From an uncultured Alphaproteobacteria bacterium (lineage in GTDB: Bacteria; Pseudomonadota; Alphaproteobacteria; Rhodobacterales; Rhodobacteraceae): DNA of 64,000 nt. The notes beneath the pieces are model-generated. The model saw only the letters and a program-made list of their open reading frames with translations. It was not told the DNA's origin and did not search any database. Positions 1-9,256 of this stretch are shown in pieces (positions within the stretch are counted from its first letter, which is position 1; each line of letters opens with the position of its first letter). A program made the position numbers and the translations under genes. The stretch covers positions 1-64,000 of the forward strand of contig CACGMO010000010.1 of assembly GCA_902574225.1 (NCBI GenBank). Reading direction: 5' to 3'.

Positions 1-129
1 ACACCCAAGTAGAAGTAGAAAACTTAGATCCTTTTTAGACCAATGAAGAATATACCGATAACTGGTTGGAAATTATATCTACAAAAGGTATATTTATAAC
101 AGATTAAAGTATAGTAGAGGAAGTATAAC

Positions 130-606
130 TTGCGCTGCCCATTTTGTGGAGATCTAGACACACAGGTGAAAGATAGTAGACCTTCAGATGACCGTATATC
201 TATAAGGAGAAGAAGGCACTGTTCAAGTTGTGCTGGTCGTTTTACTACTTACGAGAGAGTACAATTAAGAGACCTATATGTACTCAAAAAGAAAAATCAA
301 AGAGAGATATTTGATAGGGATAAACTTGAAAGATCCATCAGAGTAGCACTTCAGAAAAGACCTATTCAATCTGAGCGTATTGAGCAAATGATAACCGGTA
401 TTGTAAGAAGACTCGAAAGTATCGGTGATACTGATATAAAATCTGAGATCATCGGGAAAATAGTAATGGAAACACTATCAAGGATTGATACTGTAGCCTA
501 TGTGAGATTTGCTAGTGTTTACAAAAATTTCCAAGAACTTGAAGATTTTGAGGATTTTATGTCAGAGCTTCACCCAAGCAAACTTGAACCAAAGAAGACG
601 GTTTAG
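130..606 (+). CDS. nrdR: Transcriptional repressor NrdR
   Basis: NrdR is the zinc- and nucleotide-binding repressor of ribonucleotide reductase genes. The protein is 158 aa, about the usual length. The N-terminus has the zinc ribbon: a CPFCG pair at residues 3-7 and a CSSC pair near 31-34, followed by FTTYER. An ATP-cone domain fills roughly residues 45-135. The start is TTG, which places the first zinc knuckle right after the initiator; AGAGGAAG lies a few bases upstream as ribosome binding site. The stop codon directly abuts ribD, so it heads the riboflavin operon, a common alphaproteobacterial arrangement. Confidence 0.96.
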   Translation: MRCPFCGDLDTQVKDSRPSDDRISIRRRRHCSSCAGRFTTYERVQLRDLYVLKKKNQREIFDRDKLERSIRVALQKRPIQSERIEQMITGIVRRLESIGDTDIKSEIIGKIVMETLSRIDTVAYVRFASVYKNFQELEDFEDFMSELHPSKLEPKKTV

Positions 607-1764
607 ATGCTCGACGCAAAGATCTCGAAAGATGACAAGAAATTTCTGAAATTAGCTCTCAACTTAGCTAGACGGAATGTGGGGCTCACTGGTAAAAACC
701 CCTCAGTTGGCTGTGTAATTACCTTTAAAGATATAATAATCGGTCGAGGAAATACTCAACTTGGAGGAAGACCCCATGCAGAAATTATGGCCATAAAACA
801 AGCTTCGGATCACCCTATCCTTCAAAAAAAAAGAGGAACAAAAGATATTAGTGTCTACATCACTTTGGAGCCATGCGCACATGAAACTACCTCTCCATCT
901 TGCGCAAAAGCAATTGTAAATTTTGGAGCAAATCGTGTTATTTATTTGGCGACTGATCCCGACAATAGAACTAACGGTAAAGGTAAGTCAATAATAGAGG
1001 AAGCAGGCATTGAATGTATTGAAACTAGAATCTATGAAGGAGAAAATTCAGATATTTTAAAGGGCTATTTGAAGCAGAAAAAAACTGGTCTCCCGTATAT
1101 AACACTAAAGATAGGCTCTTCCATTAATGGTAAAATTGCCACAAAAAATGGAGAGAGCAAATGGATAACCAACTCATTATGTAGAAAGAGGGTCCAACTT
1201 CTCAGATCGGAGAACGATGGGATTTTAATAGGTAAAAATAGCATATTTGTTGACAATCCGCGTCTGAATTTAAGAGATCAATATGAGTCAATCGAAAACA
1301 AGCCAATTTTTATATTAGATACGAATTTCGAAATATCTGACTTCGGAAATCTCTCAATATTTAATAACGTAGGAAAAAATAAAGTGCACATAATAACTAG
1401 TAAGGAACTAAAGAACAAGTTCACGAAAGATAGTAAATTCCTTAGAGGAGTAAGTTTAGAGAAAGTTAACAAAGAACAACGATTTTTAAATATGCAAGAA
1501 ATTCTAAAAATCGTTTCTAGGATGGGAGTAAATCGTTTGTTGGTTGAAGGTGGTGCGAGGGTATGGACATCATTTCTTAAGATTGGTTTGTTTGATGAAA
1601 TTGTAATATTTACTGGGAATAAAATTATAAATGATTCCGCTACTTCCTGTTTTAATGATTTTTTGCCACTCGATGCAAGGTTGGGAGATTTTCCAAACTT
1701 GACTTTAACATCCTTACTGAGATGGAAAGATAATATCGAAGCAAATTGGATAGCTAATTCTTAG
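607..1764 (+). CDS. ribD: Bifunctional diaminohydroxyphosphoribosylaminopyrimidine deaminase / 5-amino-6-(5-phosphoribosylamino)uracil reductase RibD
   Basis: RibD carries out the second and third steps of riboflavin synthesis: pyrimidine deamination, then NADPH-dependent reduction of the ribosyl side chain. The N-terminal cytidine-deaminase-like domain (about 1-145) shows the zinc and catalytic motif HAE near residue 58 and the paired cysteines in EPCAHETTSPSC near 94-105. The C-terminal half (about 165-385) is the reductase domain, with VEGGARVW near its end. The ATG follows the nrdR stop without a gap, and the next gene, ribE, starts 12 bases after the end. The length of 385 aa is normal for the family. 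Confidence 0.96.
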   Translation: MLDAKISKDDKKFLKLALNLARRNVGLTGKNPSVGCVITFKDIIIGRGNTQLGGRPHAEIMAIKQASDHPILQKKRGTKDISVYITLEPCAHETTSPSCAKAIVNFGANRVIYLATDPDNRTNGKGKSIIEEAGIECIETRIYEGENSDILKGYLKQKKTGLPYITLKIGSSINGKIATKNGESKWITNSLCRKRVQLLRSENDGILIGKNSIFVDNPRLNLRDQYESIENKPIFILDTNFEISDFGNLSIFNNVGKNKVHIITSKELKNKFTKDSKFLRGVSLEKVNKEQRFLNMQEILKIVSRMGVNRLLVEGGARVWTSFLKIGLFDEIVIFTGNKIINDSATSCFNDFLPLDARLGDFPNLTLTSLLRWKDNIEANWIANS

Positions 1765-1776
1765 AAAGGGTCAAAT

Positions 1777-2391
1777 ATGTTCACAGGAATTGTTACTGAT
1801 GTAGGCGAAATAGCCAAAATTGAAAAGATTAAAGATACAAGAGCTAAAATTTTCTGCACGTACAATGTATCTGAAATAGACCTAGGTGCATCAATATGCT
1901 GTGATGGAGTTTGTCTAACGGTGACAGATTCTGGTATTTCAGAGAATAAAAATTGGTTTTCAGTAGACATATCCAGTGAGACTATCTTGAAAACAATTAT
2001 TGGCGATAAAGATTTTGGATGGAAGCCTGGGAGAAAAGTAAATCTTGAAAGATCCCTAAGGCTTGGTGATGAATTAGGGGGGCACATTGTGACTGGGCAT
2101 ATTGATGGTACTGGTTCAATAAAAAAAATACTAGATGTTGAGGGAAGCACTCAGGTTACGTTCCAAACTAATAGAAACTTAGCAAAATTTATTGCAGAAA
2201 AGGGATCTATCACGTTGAACGGAACGTCGTTAACCGTGAACCAAGTAGATGTTTCCTCATTTGATATCAACTTTATTCCCCATACGAAAGATAATACGAC
2301 TTGGCAAAAAATGCGAATTGGAGAGAAAGTTAATATTGAAATAGATATTCTAGCAAGATATGTAGATCGGATATTGGGTTCAGGAAAATAA
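1777..2391 (+). CDS. ribE: Riboflavin synthase alpha subunit
   Basis: Riboflavin synthase dismutates two 6,7-dimethyl-8-ribityllumazine molecules into riboflavin and a pyrimidine that is recycled to lumazine synthase. The 204-aa protein starts with the family hallmark MFTGIV and contains two lumazine-binding repeats: one at about 1-95, and the second beginning after GHIVTGHIDGTG and running to the C-terminus with LNGTSLTVN. Length and architecture are standard. It is the third gene of the riboflavin operon and precedes ribB by five bases. Some annotations call the alpha subunit ribC. Confidence 0.96.
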   Translation: MFTGIVTDVGEIAKIEKIKDTRAKIFCTYNVSEIDLGASICCDGVCLTVTDSGISENKNWFSVDISSETILKTIIGDKDFGWKPGRKVNLERSLRLGDELGGHIVTGHIDGTGSIKKILDVEGSTQVTFQTNRNLAKFIAEKGSITLNGTSLTVNQVDVSSFDINFIPHTKDNTTWQKMRIGEKVNIEIDILARYVDRILGSGK

Positions 2392-2396
2392 AAAAT

Positions 2397-3470
2397 ATGA
2401 AAGAACAAGGTGTTGAAATATCTTCCACGCAATCAATAATTGATGATGCTAGAAACGGAAAAATGTTTATTCTGGTCGATCATGAAGAGAGAGAGAATGA
2501 GGGGGATCTCATAATACCAGGACAAATGGCAACACCAAATGCTGTGAATTTTATGGCAACATATGGCAGAGGATTAATTTGCCTAGCACTTCCCTCTGAA
2601 CAAATAGATAAGCTGAAATTGCCTTTGATGGCCGCAACTAACTCCTCTCGACACGAGACAGCTTTTACTGTGTCTATTGAGGCACGAGAGGGCGTTACAA
2701 CAGGTATATCAGCCCATGACCGTGCAAAAACAATATCAGTGGCAATAAATCCACAAGTACGAACAGAAGAAATAGCCACACCTGGGCATGTCTTTCCTTT
2801 GAGGGCTAAGAATGGAGGCGTGCTTATAAGAGCAGGCCATACCGAAGCTGCTGTAGATATATCTAGGCTTGCAGGATTAAACCCTTCCGGAGTTATATGC
2901 GAGATTATGAATGATGATGGAAGTATGGCAAGGCTCAAAGATTTAAAGAAATTCGCATATATACATAACCTTAAAATTGGAACGATTTCAGATTTAATTG
3001 CTTACAGAAGAAAGCATGACAACCTTATAAAAGAAGTTGAAAGCTCAGTTTTAAGCTCAAGTATGGGCGGCAAGTGGAAAGTGATTAAGTTTAAAGATGA
3101 AATAGAAAATTTGGAGCATATAGTCCTTAAGCTAGGAAAGATAAATACTACAAAACCAGCAATGGTTAGAATGCATAAATTGAATATTTATAAAGATTTG
3201 CTGGGTTTGGTTCCTAGCAGATACAATGAGATAGGTAGAGCAATGCAAAAGATCATCGGAAATGAAAATGGTATATTGGTACTTCTAAATTCAGGTGATA
3301 GTAGCAGTGAAAAACCTAGCTCAGATACTCTCAAAGAGTATGGAATTGGTGCCCAAATTTTATCTTTGCTTGGCGTCAAAAGAATAAAACTGCTTTCTAA
3401 TTCAAAACTCCCAAAAGTAGTTGGATTGGAAGGCTATGGCTTGCAAATTGATGCAACGGAGGGCTTCTAA
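2397..3470 (+). CDS. ribB: 3,4-dihydroxy-2-butanone-4-phosphate synthase with degenerate GTP cyclohydrolase II domain (RibBX type)
   Basis: Residues 1 to about 215 form a complete DHBP synthase, which turns ribulose 5-phosphate into the four-carbon unit of riboflavin. It has the acidic metal-binding stretch DHEERENEGDL and the conserved HVFPLRA and GHTEAAVDI motifs. The last 140 residues resemble GTP cyclohydrolase II, but where an active enzyme has HxECLTGD and further zinc cysteines this protein reads VRMHKLNIYKDLLG; the region contains no cysteine. GTP cyclohydrolase activity is therefore unlikely here and a separate ribA is expected elsewhere. Proteobacterial RibB fused to an inactive RibA-like domain has been described as RibBX. 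ATG start; ribH follows with no gap. Confidence 0.9.
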   Translation: MKEQGVEISSTQSIIDDARNGKMFILVDHEERENEGDLIIPGQMATPNAVNFMATYGRGLICLALPSEQIDKLKLPLMAATNSSRHETAFTVSIEAREGVTTGISAHDRAKTISVAINPQVRTEEIATPGHVFPLRAKNGGVLIRAGHTEAAVDISRLAGLNPSGVICEIMNDDGSMARLKDLKKFAYIHNLKIGTISDLIAYRRKHDNLIKEVESSVLSSSMGGKWKVIKFKDEIENLEHIVLKLGKINTTKPAMVRMHKLNIYKDLLGLVPSRYNEIGRAMQKIIGNENGILVLLNSGDSSSEKPSSDTLKEYGIGAQILSLLGVKRIKLLSNSKLPKVVGLEGYGLQIDATEGF

Positions 3471-3932
3471 GTGAGGGCAAAAAATTCAGGGAGAAACAAC
3501 ATAGCAAAGTTTAAGAAGAAACTAAAAATTTGTCTTGTTTCAGCACCCTATTATAAAGATATCACGGACAATCTAGTATGTGGGGCACTTAATATTCTCA
3601 AAAAAATTAAGGCCGATACTGAAATAGTTGAGGTATCAGGTGCACTGGAGATACCTACTGCCATAAAGTTAATGGAAAATGAGTTTGATGGCTTTATTGC
3701 AATCGGATGTGTAATTAGAGGTGAGACAACACACTATGAAATTGTGAGCACTGAAAGCTCTAGAGGGCTAGTTAATCTTGGTCTTGAAAAAATATGTATA
3801 GGTAATGCTATCTTGACCGTAGAAAATAAAACGCAGGCTGAAGAAAGAGCAGACCCTAAAATTTTTGATAAAGGTGGCGAGGCTTGTAGTGCTTTGTTAA
3901 GTATTATTGAAATAAAAGAAAGACGCCATTAA
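3471..3932 (+). CDS. ribH: 6,7-dimethyl-8-ribityllumazine synthase
   Basis: RibH condenses the RibB product with the RibD-pathway pyrimidine to give lumazine, the substrate of RibE. The 153-aa protein has the phosphate and substrate loop SGALEIPTA near residue 60 and RGETTHYEIV near 85-94, which includes the catalytic histidine region. The start is GTG, immediately after the ribB stop. The N-terminus carries about 15 extra basic residues ahead of the core, which can be normal in this family. The downstream neighbour is nusB, the usual partner of ribH. Confidence 0.95.
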   Translation: MRAKNSGRNNIAKFKKKLKICLVSAPYYKDITDNLVCGALNILKKIKADTEIVEVSGALEIPTAIKLMENEFDGFIAIGCVIRGETTHYEIVSTESSRGLVNLGLEKICIGNAILTVENKTQAEERADPKIFDKGGEACSALLSIIEIKERRH

Positions 3933-3936
3933 AACC

Positions 3937-4395
3937 GTGACCTTCTCCAAATCTAATGATTACAAAAAAAACACAATCTCACGACTATTTGCTATTCAAG
4001 CCCTATTTCAAATGGAGGCCAACGGCAAAGGTTATAGCACCATAAAAAAAGAACTTAAAGAGACATTTTATACGCAGCAAATACAAGACTTGGAAATTTC
4101 ATTGCCAAATTATCTGTTATCACAGAGAATAATTGAGCAAGCTGCTAAAAATCAAATAAAAATAGATACTAAAATCAACATGGCTTTTAACAATCTGTGG
4201 AATATAAAAACAATTGACACAACGTTAAGAGCGATCCTAAGAGCCGCATGCGCCGAGTTTCTGAATAAAAAAACTCCTAAGAAAGTAATTATGTCTGAGT
4301 ATGTTTCAATAACTGAAACATTTTATCCGGATGGTAAGGAACAAAAATTTATAAATGGATTGCTTAATAAAATTATAGAAGATCTTCAAACTTAG
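3937..4395 (+). CDS. nusB: Transcription antitermination factor NusB
   Basis: NusB binds boxA RNA together with ribosomal protein S10 in rRNA antitermination. The 152-aa helical protein shows the N-terminal [14 protein letters not shown] segment and, near the C-terminus, [25 protein letters not shown]-like family sequence, of which FINGLL is the clearest core. The start is GTG, four bases after the ribH stop; it is last in the riboflavin operon. Its final 23 bases overlap the end of the convergent parC. Confidence 0.93.
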   Translation: MTFSKSNDYKKNTISRLFAIQALFQMEANGKGYSTIKKELKETFYTQQIQDLEISLPNYLLSQRIIEQAAKNQIKIDTKINMAFNNLWNIKTIDTTLRAILRAACAEFLNKKTPKKVIMSEYVSITETFYPDGKEQKFINGLLNKIIEDLQT

Positions 4396-6601
4396 TCATT
4401 TTTTTCTTCAATAATTTTTTAGGCAGCATTTTCCCAACCAATCCTCTCTTACCCGTCCAGAACCTAACATCCTCGTGTTTAGCAAACAATTTTTTTAATA
4501 TGACGGACTCTTTTTCATTTTGTGAAAAGATTATAGCATCTAAAAGAGTTTCTTCCTTATAACGCTGCAAACGAACACCTTTTCCCTTTTTTAATATAGG
4601 CAACTCTTTAACTGAGAAAATCAACATTTTAAAAGAAGAACTTAAAACAATAACGTTATCACCATTAATTTTTTTCAACCCAATCACTTTATCGCCTTCA
4701 CTGAGTTCAAATATTTGTTTCCCAGTTTTTGTAGAAGATTGTAGAGAGGAAAAGTCAACCAAGAACCCAAGACCCTTTTTTGAGAATATTAGTCCCTTAG
4801 TTCCATTATGAAAAGGAATAATGCTCACTATAGAGGTGACATTCCCTGTTCCAATTATTAAGTTCAGGGGCTCTCCGTAGCCTTTGTCTTTTTTTAGTTG
4901 ATCAAGGGACAAGCTAAACGACCTCCCTTCTGAAGTTAAAAACAATAATTGCTGGCTTCTGGATAATTGGGCAGCAAATTTAACTCCATCACCGTCTCGG
5001 AATTTAAATGAATTATTATCCAGGTTATGCCCCTTGTAAGACCTTATCCAACCGTTTTCGGATAATACCACTGTAACTGGAAAGTCATCGATTATAACAT
5101 CTTGAAAAGATGCACGAGAACCCTCCTCCTCCGGTTCCAACAATGTCTGCCTCTCACAAAGTTCATAACCAGCAAATTTCTTCTTAAGCAGCGATAATTG
5201 ATCTTTAACATTTTTCCATTGAAGCCTTTGATCCTCGAGTAAATCCTCTAAAGTCTGCCGCTCTTTCATTAATTCCTGTTGTTCTCTTGAAAGGAGCTCT
5301 TCGTCTAGCCTTCTCAATGCTTTTAATCTTAGGTTCAAAATGGATTCCACCTGCAGTTCACTAAGACCAAATTCTTCAATAATTGCAGTTTTGGGATTAT
5401 CCTCCTCTCTAATTATATTTATTAAGCGATCGAGATTTATGTATGCCTGTAGCAAGCCCTCGATAATTTCTAAACGCTTATCGATGTTCTCTAAGCGGTG
5501 AGTGGATTTTCGTATCAATATTTCCCTGCGATGATCTAAAAAAGTCTGAAGTAATTCTTTGAGATTGCTAACTTTTGGGGAAATACCATCAATCAGAACG
5601 TTAAGGTTTACAGCGACCTTCGTTTCTAAATCAGTGAATTGGTAAAGTGAAGTTAAGAGATTTTCTTTTTCCACATTTCGCGATCTTGGCTCTATAACAA
5701 TTCTTATCTCTTCTGCACTCTCATCTCGCACGTTCTGCACGAAAGATAATTTTTTTCCAGAAATTAAATCAGCAATCTTTTCTATAAGTCTTCCCTTCTG
5801 AACTTGATAGGGTATTTCATCTATAACCAACTGCCAGTTACCGTGCTTAAGGTCCTCCATGTGATGTTTGGCACGTATTCTAAAGCTTCCCTTGCCATCT
5901 GTGTATACCTTAATAATATCTTCTTTATTGTCTAAAATAGTGCCCCCAGTAGGGAAATCAGGACCTTTTACAATTTCCGATAATTGTTGGATAGTCGAAT
6001 TAGGGTTATCAACTAGTAGTATGCATGCATTTAGTAACTCTAGTACATTATGGGGTGGTATGCTGGTAGCCATCCCAACAGCAATTCCCGAGGCTCCATT
6101 TGCTAAAAGATGAGGAAAGTTTGCTGGAAGCACACTCGGTTCATCACCTGAGCTGTCATATGTTTCCTTGAAATCTACAGAGTTCTCGTTAAGACCTTCA
6201 AGAAGCTCCATTGAGTATTTTGATAACCTAGCCTCAGTATATCTTTGAGCTGCGGGGTTATCTCCATCGATATTTCCAAAATTACCCTGACCTTCAATAA
6301 GCGGATATCTAACACTGAAATTTTGAGCAAATCTTGCCAATGCGTCGTAGATAGCCTTATCTCCGTGTGGATGGTAGTTACCCATAACCTCCCCTACTAT
6401 TTTCGAACACTTTCTAAAATTTGATTGAGGATACAGTCTAAGCTGATTCATTGCGTAAAGAATTCTTCTGTGCACAGGTTTAAGACCATCTCTTGCGTCA
6501 GGGAGGGCCCTATCCATAATTGTAGATACTGCATATAAAAGATATCTTGTTTCCAATGCCGTTGTAATATCTTGTTTTTGGTCCATTTGTTGACTATTCA
6601 T
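4373..6601 (-). CDS. parC: DNA topoisomerase IV subunit A
   Basis: ParC is the DNA cleavage subunit of topoisomerase IV, which decatenates daughter chromosomes. The 742-aa protein has the winged-helix region with [10 protein letters not shown]-type sequence ([12 protein letters not shown] at about 38-48), the quinolone-pocket region [14 protein letters not shown] at 75-88, and the catalytic tyrosine in QRYTEARLS at residue 121. A coiled-coil linker follows, then a C-terminal beta-pinwheel from about 500. The ParC-like C-terminal domain and the absence of a GyrA box support parC over gyrA. The residue matching Ser80 of E. coli ParC is Lys82, which is unusual. Its 3' end overlaps nusB. Confidence 0.93.
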   Translation of the reverse strand: MNSQQMDQKQDITTALETRYLLYAVSTIMDRALPDARDGLKPVHRRILYAMNQLRLYPQSNFRKCSKIVGEVMGNYHPHGDKAIYDALARFAQNFSVRYPLIEGQGNFGNIDGDNPAAQRYTEARLSKYSMELLEGLNENSVDFKETYDSSGDEPSVLPANFPHLLANGASGIAVGMATSIPPHNVLELLNACILLVDNPNSTIQQLSEIVKGPDFPTGGTILDNKEDIIKVYTDGKGSFRIRAKHHMEDLKHGNWQLVIDEIPYQVQKGRLIEKIADLISGKKLSFVQNVRDESAEEIRIVIEPRSRNVEKENLLTSLYQFTDLETKVAVNLNVLIDGISPKVSNLKELLQTFLDHRREILIRKSTHRLENIDKRLEIIEGLLQAYINLDRLINIIREEDNPKTAIIEEFGLSELQVESILNLRLKALRRLDEELLSREQQELMKERQTLEDLLEDQRLQWKNVKDQLSLLKKKFAGYELCERQTLLEPEEEGSRASFQDVIIDDFPVTVVLSENGWIRSYKGHNLDNNSFKFRDGDGVKFAAQLSRSQQLLFLTSEGRSFSLSLDQLKKDKGYGEPLNLIIGTGNVTSIVSIIPFHNGTKGLIFSKKGLGFLVDFSSLQSSTKTGKQIFELSEGDKVIGLKKINGDNVIVLSSSFKMLIFSVKELPILKKGKGVRLQRYKEETLLDAIIFSQNEKESVILKKLFAKHEDVRFWTGKRGLVGKMLPKKLLKKKMTKFEDLL

Positions 6602-6730
6602 GTAACTTGATTAGTAATGTTTCGGTTTTGAGCTAAATTACTTGGAATAATAATTAAACTCAACATTAGAAATTTACAAAAACTATACTATGTCTTTAAT
6701 TGTTACTGTAGGGGGCTAGGAGAATATTCA

Positions 6731-6934
6731 ATGATATTAGAAAATGCCCACATATTTGTAATAGTAGCTTGTCTCCTGGTACTCATAGTTCTCATGATCG
6801 GCCTAGGTGGGTTTACTTTTGGTGGAGAATTTAATAGAAAATATGCAAATAAAATAATGCGTCTGAGAATACTTCTCCAAGCTTTTGCAATATTATTAAT
6901 TATTCTTTTCGTTTATTTTTCTGGGGGCGGGTAG
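6731..6934 (+). CDS. Twin transmembrane helix small protein (HIG1-domain type)
   Basis: This 67-aa membrane peptide has one hydrophobic helix at about 8-28 and a second at about 48-63, joined by a basic loop GGEFNRKYANKIMRLRILLQ. The loop carries the RxRxxxQ signature of the HIG1 (hypoxia-induced gene 1) family, whose mitochondrial members associate with respiratory complexes. The name 'twin transmembrane helix small protein' is used for such alphaproteobacterial peptides. ATG start, with TAGGAG eight bases upstream. It sits one base ahead of the cobalamin adenosyltransferase and upstream of etfBA. The size and two helices resemble SecG, but the loop sequence does not. Confidence 0.8.
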   Translation: MILENAHIFVIVACLLVLIVLMIGLGGFTFGGEFNRKYANKIMRLRILLQAFAILLIILFVYFSGGG

Positions 6935-6935
6935 T

Positions 6936-7496
6936 TTGATAAAATTAAATAAAATATACACAAAAACAGGTGACACCGGAGACACAGCACTTGGTGACGG
7001 GCAAAGGGTGCTTAAAGATAATCTTAGAGTAAATGCTTATGGGAACGTCGATGAACTCAACGCTAGCATCGGGGTTGTTACTTTGTATGCGACGCCGGAT
7101 TTAAAGATGAAGCTAAAAAATATCCAAAATGATCTATTTGATCTCGGAGCTGATTTATGTGTACCGATTTCCGAAAATAACAATGGTAGGTTAAGGGTAT
7201 CTACTAGCCAAATAGAGACATTAGAAACCGAGATAGACGAGATGAACAATATACTTAAACCTCTAAATAGCTTTATTTTGCCCGGAGGATGTAAGTCTGC
7301 CACTTTCTTACATCTTGCCAGAACTATTTGTCGTCGCGCGGAAAGGAGTGTAGTGAGTTTAAGATCGAAAGAGAAGATAAATGACAGTACGCTTATCTAC
7401 TTAAACAGACTATCAGATTGGCTTTTTGTTGCCTCGAGAGTTGAAAACCAGGAGAATTCAAGTGAGGTGCTTTGGTCGCCTGGAAAAAACAAATAA
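6936..7496 (+). CDS. Cob(I)alamin adenosyltransferase, PduO type
   Basis: The enzyme transfers the adenosyl group of ATP to cob(I)alamin to make coenzyme B12. The 186-aa protein has the ATP-binding N-terminus IYTKTGDTGDTALGDG, followed by RVNAYGNVDELNASIG, and the cobalamin-side motif CRRAERSVVSL near 130-140. All are typical of the PduO family rather than CobA or EutT. The start is TTG one base after the preceding stop, so the two genes are probably translated together. The cofactor would serve methylmalonyl-CoA and ethylmalonyl-CoA mutases, which fits the mcd, mce and mcl1 genes elsewhere in the window. Confidence 0.93.
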   Translation: MIKLNKIYTKTGDTGDTALGDGQRVLKDNLRVNAYGNVDELNASIGVVTLYATPDLKMKLKNIQNDLFDLGADLCVPISENNNGRLRVSTSQIETLETEIDEMNNILKPLNSFILPGGCKSATFLHLARTICRRAERSVVSLRSKEKINDSTLIYLNRLSDWLFVASRVENQENSSEVLWSPGKNK

Positions 7497-7502
7497 AACG
7501 TC

Positions 7503-7531
7503 TTGTATGAAGTGTTTAACTAGTGCATATT
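7503..7531 (+). promoter_or_regulatory. Possible sigma70-type promoter for etfBA
   Basis: TTGTAT (7503-7508) and CATATT (7526-7531) are separated by 17 bases, and the element ends 35 bases before the etfB ATG. Both hexamers match the consensus only in part, so this is a weak prediction. The 70-base gap between the adenosyltransferase and etfB is large for this window, which supports a separate promoter. Confidence 0.3.
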
Positions 7532-7566
7532 TTGAATCTAAAATAAAACAAAGAGATAAATAATAG

Positions 7567-8325
7567 ATGAAAATTTTAGTTCCAGTAAAAAGAGTCCTAG
7601 ACTACAACGTTAAAGCTAGAGTGAAAGCAGACGGAAGTGGTATTGACTTAGCGAATGTTAAAATGTCAATGAACCCATTCGATGAGATAGCACTAGAAGA
7701 AGCAATTAGATTAAAAGAAAAGGGTAATGCAGAGGAAATAATAGCGGTTTCGATAGGAGTACAGCAAAACCAAGAGACATTGAGAACTGCATTAGCTATG
7801 GGTGCTGACCGAGCCATTTTGGTTGTTGCAACAGATGATGTTCACAACGACATTGAACCACTTACTGTTGCAAATATTCTTGCTGCCATTACTCTAAAAG
7901 AAGGCCCCTCTCTAGTTCTATGTGGCAAACAGGCCATAGATAACGATTTTAATGCAACCGCTCAAATGCTGTCAGCAAAACTTAAATGGTCTCAAGCTAC
8001 TTTTGCATCGGAAATTGATGTTAGGGAGGATATGGTAAGGGTAACGAGAGAGGTAGATGGCGGACTTCAAACCATAGACGCGAAAATCCCGGCGGTTGTA
8101 TCAGTTGATCTAAGATTAAACGAGCCTAGATACGCTAGTCTGCCAAACATTATGAAGGCAAAAAGAAAACCGCTAGAGGAAATCAGTCCAGCTGAGCTAG
8201 GAGTTGAGATAACACAAAGGCTCAAAGTTATTAAAACAAAAGAGCCAGATAGTAGAGAAGCGGGGTTGATCTTAGAAAACATAGATCAGCTTGTTGAAAA
8301 AATTCAAGAAAACGTCGGAGGATAG
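7567..8325 (+). CDS. etfB: Electron transfer flavoprotein beta subunit
   Basis: EtfB is the AMP-binding subunit of the soluble ETF heterodimer, which collects electrons from acyl-CoA and related dehydrogenases and passes them to ETF-QO. The 252-aa protein starts [14 protein letters not shown] and has the family segments [26 protein letters not shown] near 119-127 and the recognition-loop region [15 protein letters not shown] near 198-212, whose leucine docks to dehydrogenases in characterised ETFs. It forms an operon with etfA, which starts four bases after its stop. Likely clients in this window include the Mcd-type dehydrogenase. Confidence 0.96.
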   Translation: MKILVPVKRVLDYNVKARVKADGSGIDLANVKMSMNPFDEIALEEAIRLKEKGNAEEIIAVSIGVQQNQETLRTALAMGADRAILVVATDDVHNDIEPLTVANILAAITLKEGPSLVLCGKQAIDNDFNATAQMLSAKLKWSQATFASEIDVREDMVRVTREVDGGLQTIDAKIPAVVSVDLRLNEPRYASLPNIMKAKRKPLEEISPAELGVEITQRLKVIKTKEPDSREAGLILENIDQLVEKIQENVGG

Positions 8326-8329
8326 ATTT

Positions 8330-9256
8330 ATGAAAATATTGGTTTTGGCAGAAATTAATAACGGGGAGCTCGCCGAGGATCAAACCAGCAAAACTGTATC
8401 AGCAGCAGCTACTTTAGGTAAAGTTGATGTTTTGTGTGCTTCTAACAACTGCTCGAATGCATCAACAAATGTAGCGAAAATGGAGAACGTAGAAAATGTC
8501 ATTGTACTAGAAGATGAGATTTTTGCTCAGGGCCTTGCTGAGAGCTATAGCGAGACCTTAATTGACACAATAAACTTATACTCTCACGTATTTGCGCCTT
8601 CGAGTTCCTTTGGGAAAAACGTTCTCCCTAGGATTGGTGGTATGTTGGATGTAATGGTAATCTCAGATGTATCTAAAGTTATTTCAGAGGACACTTTTGA
8701 ACGCCCAGTTTATGCGGGCAATGCAATACAGACAGTACAGTCTGTTGATAAAGTGAAATTGATATCAGTTAGAACCAGCAACTATAGCGCTGTACCCTCG
8801 ACAGGTAGTGCGAATATAAAAAAAATAGACTGTATAGGCAAAAATCCACTTACTACCTTCATAGAGAATAGAATGCAAACAAGTGATAGGCCTGAACTAA
8901 CTTCAGCAAAAGTGGTTGTGTCTGGAGGAAGAGGTGTTGGAAGCAAAGAAAATTTTGAAATAATTGAGGGTCTTGCCGACAAACTAGGAGCAGCAGTGGG
9001 TGCTAGCAGAGCAGCGGTGGACTCTGGTTTTGCTCCTAATGATTGGCAAGTTGGACAAACCGGTAAGGTAGTAGCACCCGATTTATATGTAGCAGTTGGA
9101 ATATCTGGTGCGATACAGCACTTGGCAGGAATGAAAGACAGCAAAGTAATTGTAGCTATTAACAAAGATGAGGAGGCTCCAATATTTCAGGTTGCTGATT
9201 TTGGACTAGTTGATGATTTATTTAAAGCAGTGCCGGAAATAGAAAAGAAAGTCTGA
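8330..9256 (+). CDS. etfA: Electron transfer flavoprotein alpha subunit
   Basis: EtfA carries the FAD of ETF. The true start is the ATG at 8330 (MKILVLAEI), preceded by CGGAGGA overlapping the end of etfB; the longer reading from 8291 would overlap etfB and adds residues foreign to the family. This gives 308 aa, normal for EtfA. The C-terminal FAD domain shows VSGGRGVGSKENF near 195-207, GASRAAVDSGF, and the pyrophosphate- and ribityl-binding segments QVGQTGKVVAPDLYVA and GISGAIQHLAGM. A short inverted repeat overlaps and follows the stop codon. Confidence 0.96.
   Translation: MKILVLAEINNGELAEDQTSKTVSAAATLGKVDVLCASNNCSNASTNVAKMENVENVIVLEDEIFAQGLAESYSETLIDTINLYSHVFAPSSSFGKNVLPRIGGMLDVMVISDVSKVISEDTFERPVYAGNAIQTVQSVDKVKLISVRTSNYSAVPSTGSANIKKIDCIGKNPLTTFIENRMQTSDRPELTSAKVVVSGGRGVGSKENFEIIEGLADKLGAAVGASRAAVDSGFAPNDWQVGQTGKVVAPDLYVAVGISGAIQHLAGMKDSKVIVAINKDEEAPIFQVADFGLVDDLFKAVPEIEKKV

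Noticed and set aside
1-129. A reading frame ending TQVEVENLDPF at base 38 could be the tail of an upstream gene
   Set aside because: Only 12 codons are visible and they match no family I know; another frame also stays open. The rest of the 129 bases shows no gene. Not enough to call.
1765-2396. FMN riboswitch in the riboflavin operon
   Set aside because: The gaps within the operon are 0 to 12 bases, far too small, and the region before nrdR does not show the conserved RFN segments.
2480-2938. 152-codon open frame antisense to ribB
   Set aside because: It mirrors the codons of a well-conserved enzyme and has no recognisable motif or ribosome binding site.
6731-6934. SecG as identity of the 67-aa two-helix protein
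   Set aside because: SecG also has two helices, but the loop GGEFNRKYANKIMRLR and the RxRxxxQ pattern fit the HIG1-type peptides, and the neighbours are not those of secG.
8291-8329. Upstream start of etfA giving a 321-aa protein
   Set aside because: It overlaps etfB by 35 bases and adds a lysine-rich segment foreign to EtfA; the ATG at 8330 has a strong ribosome binding site.
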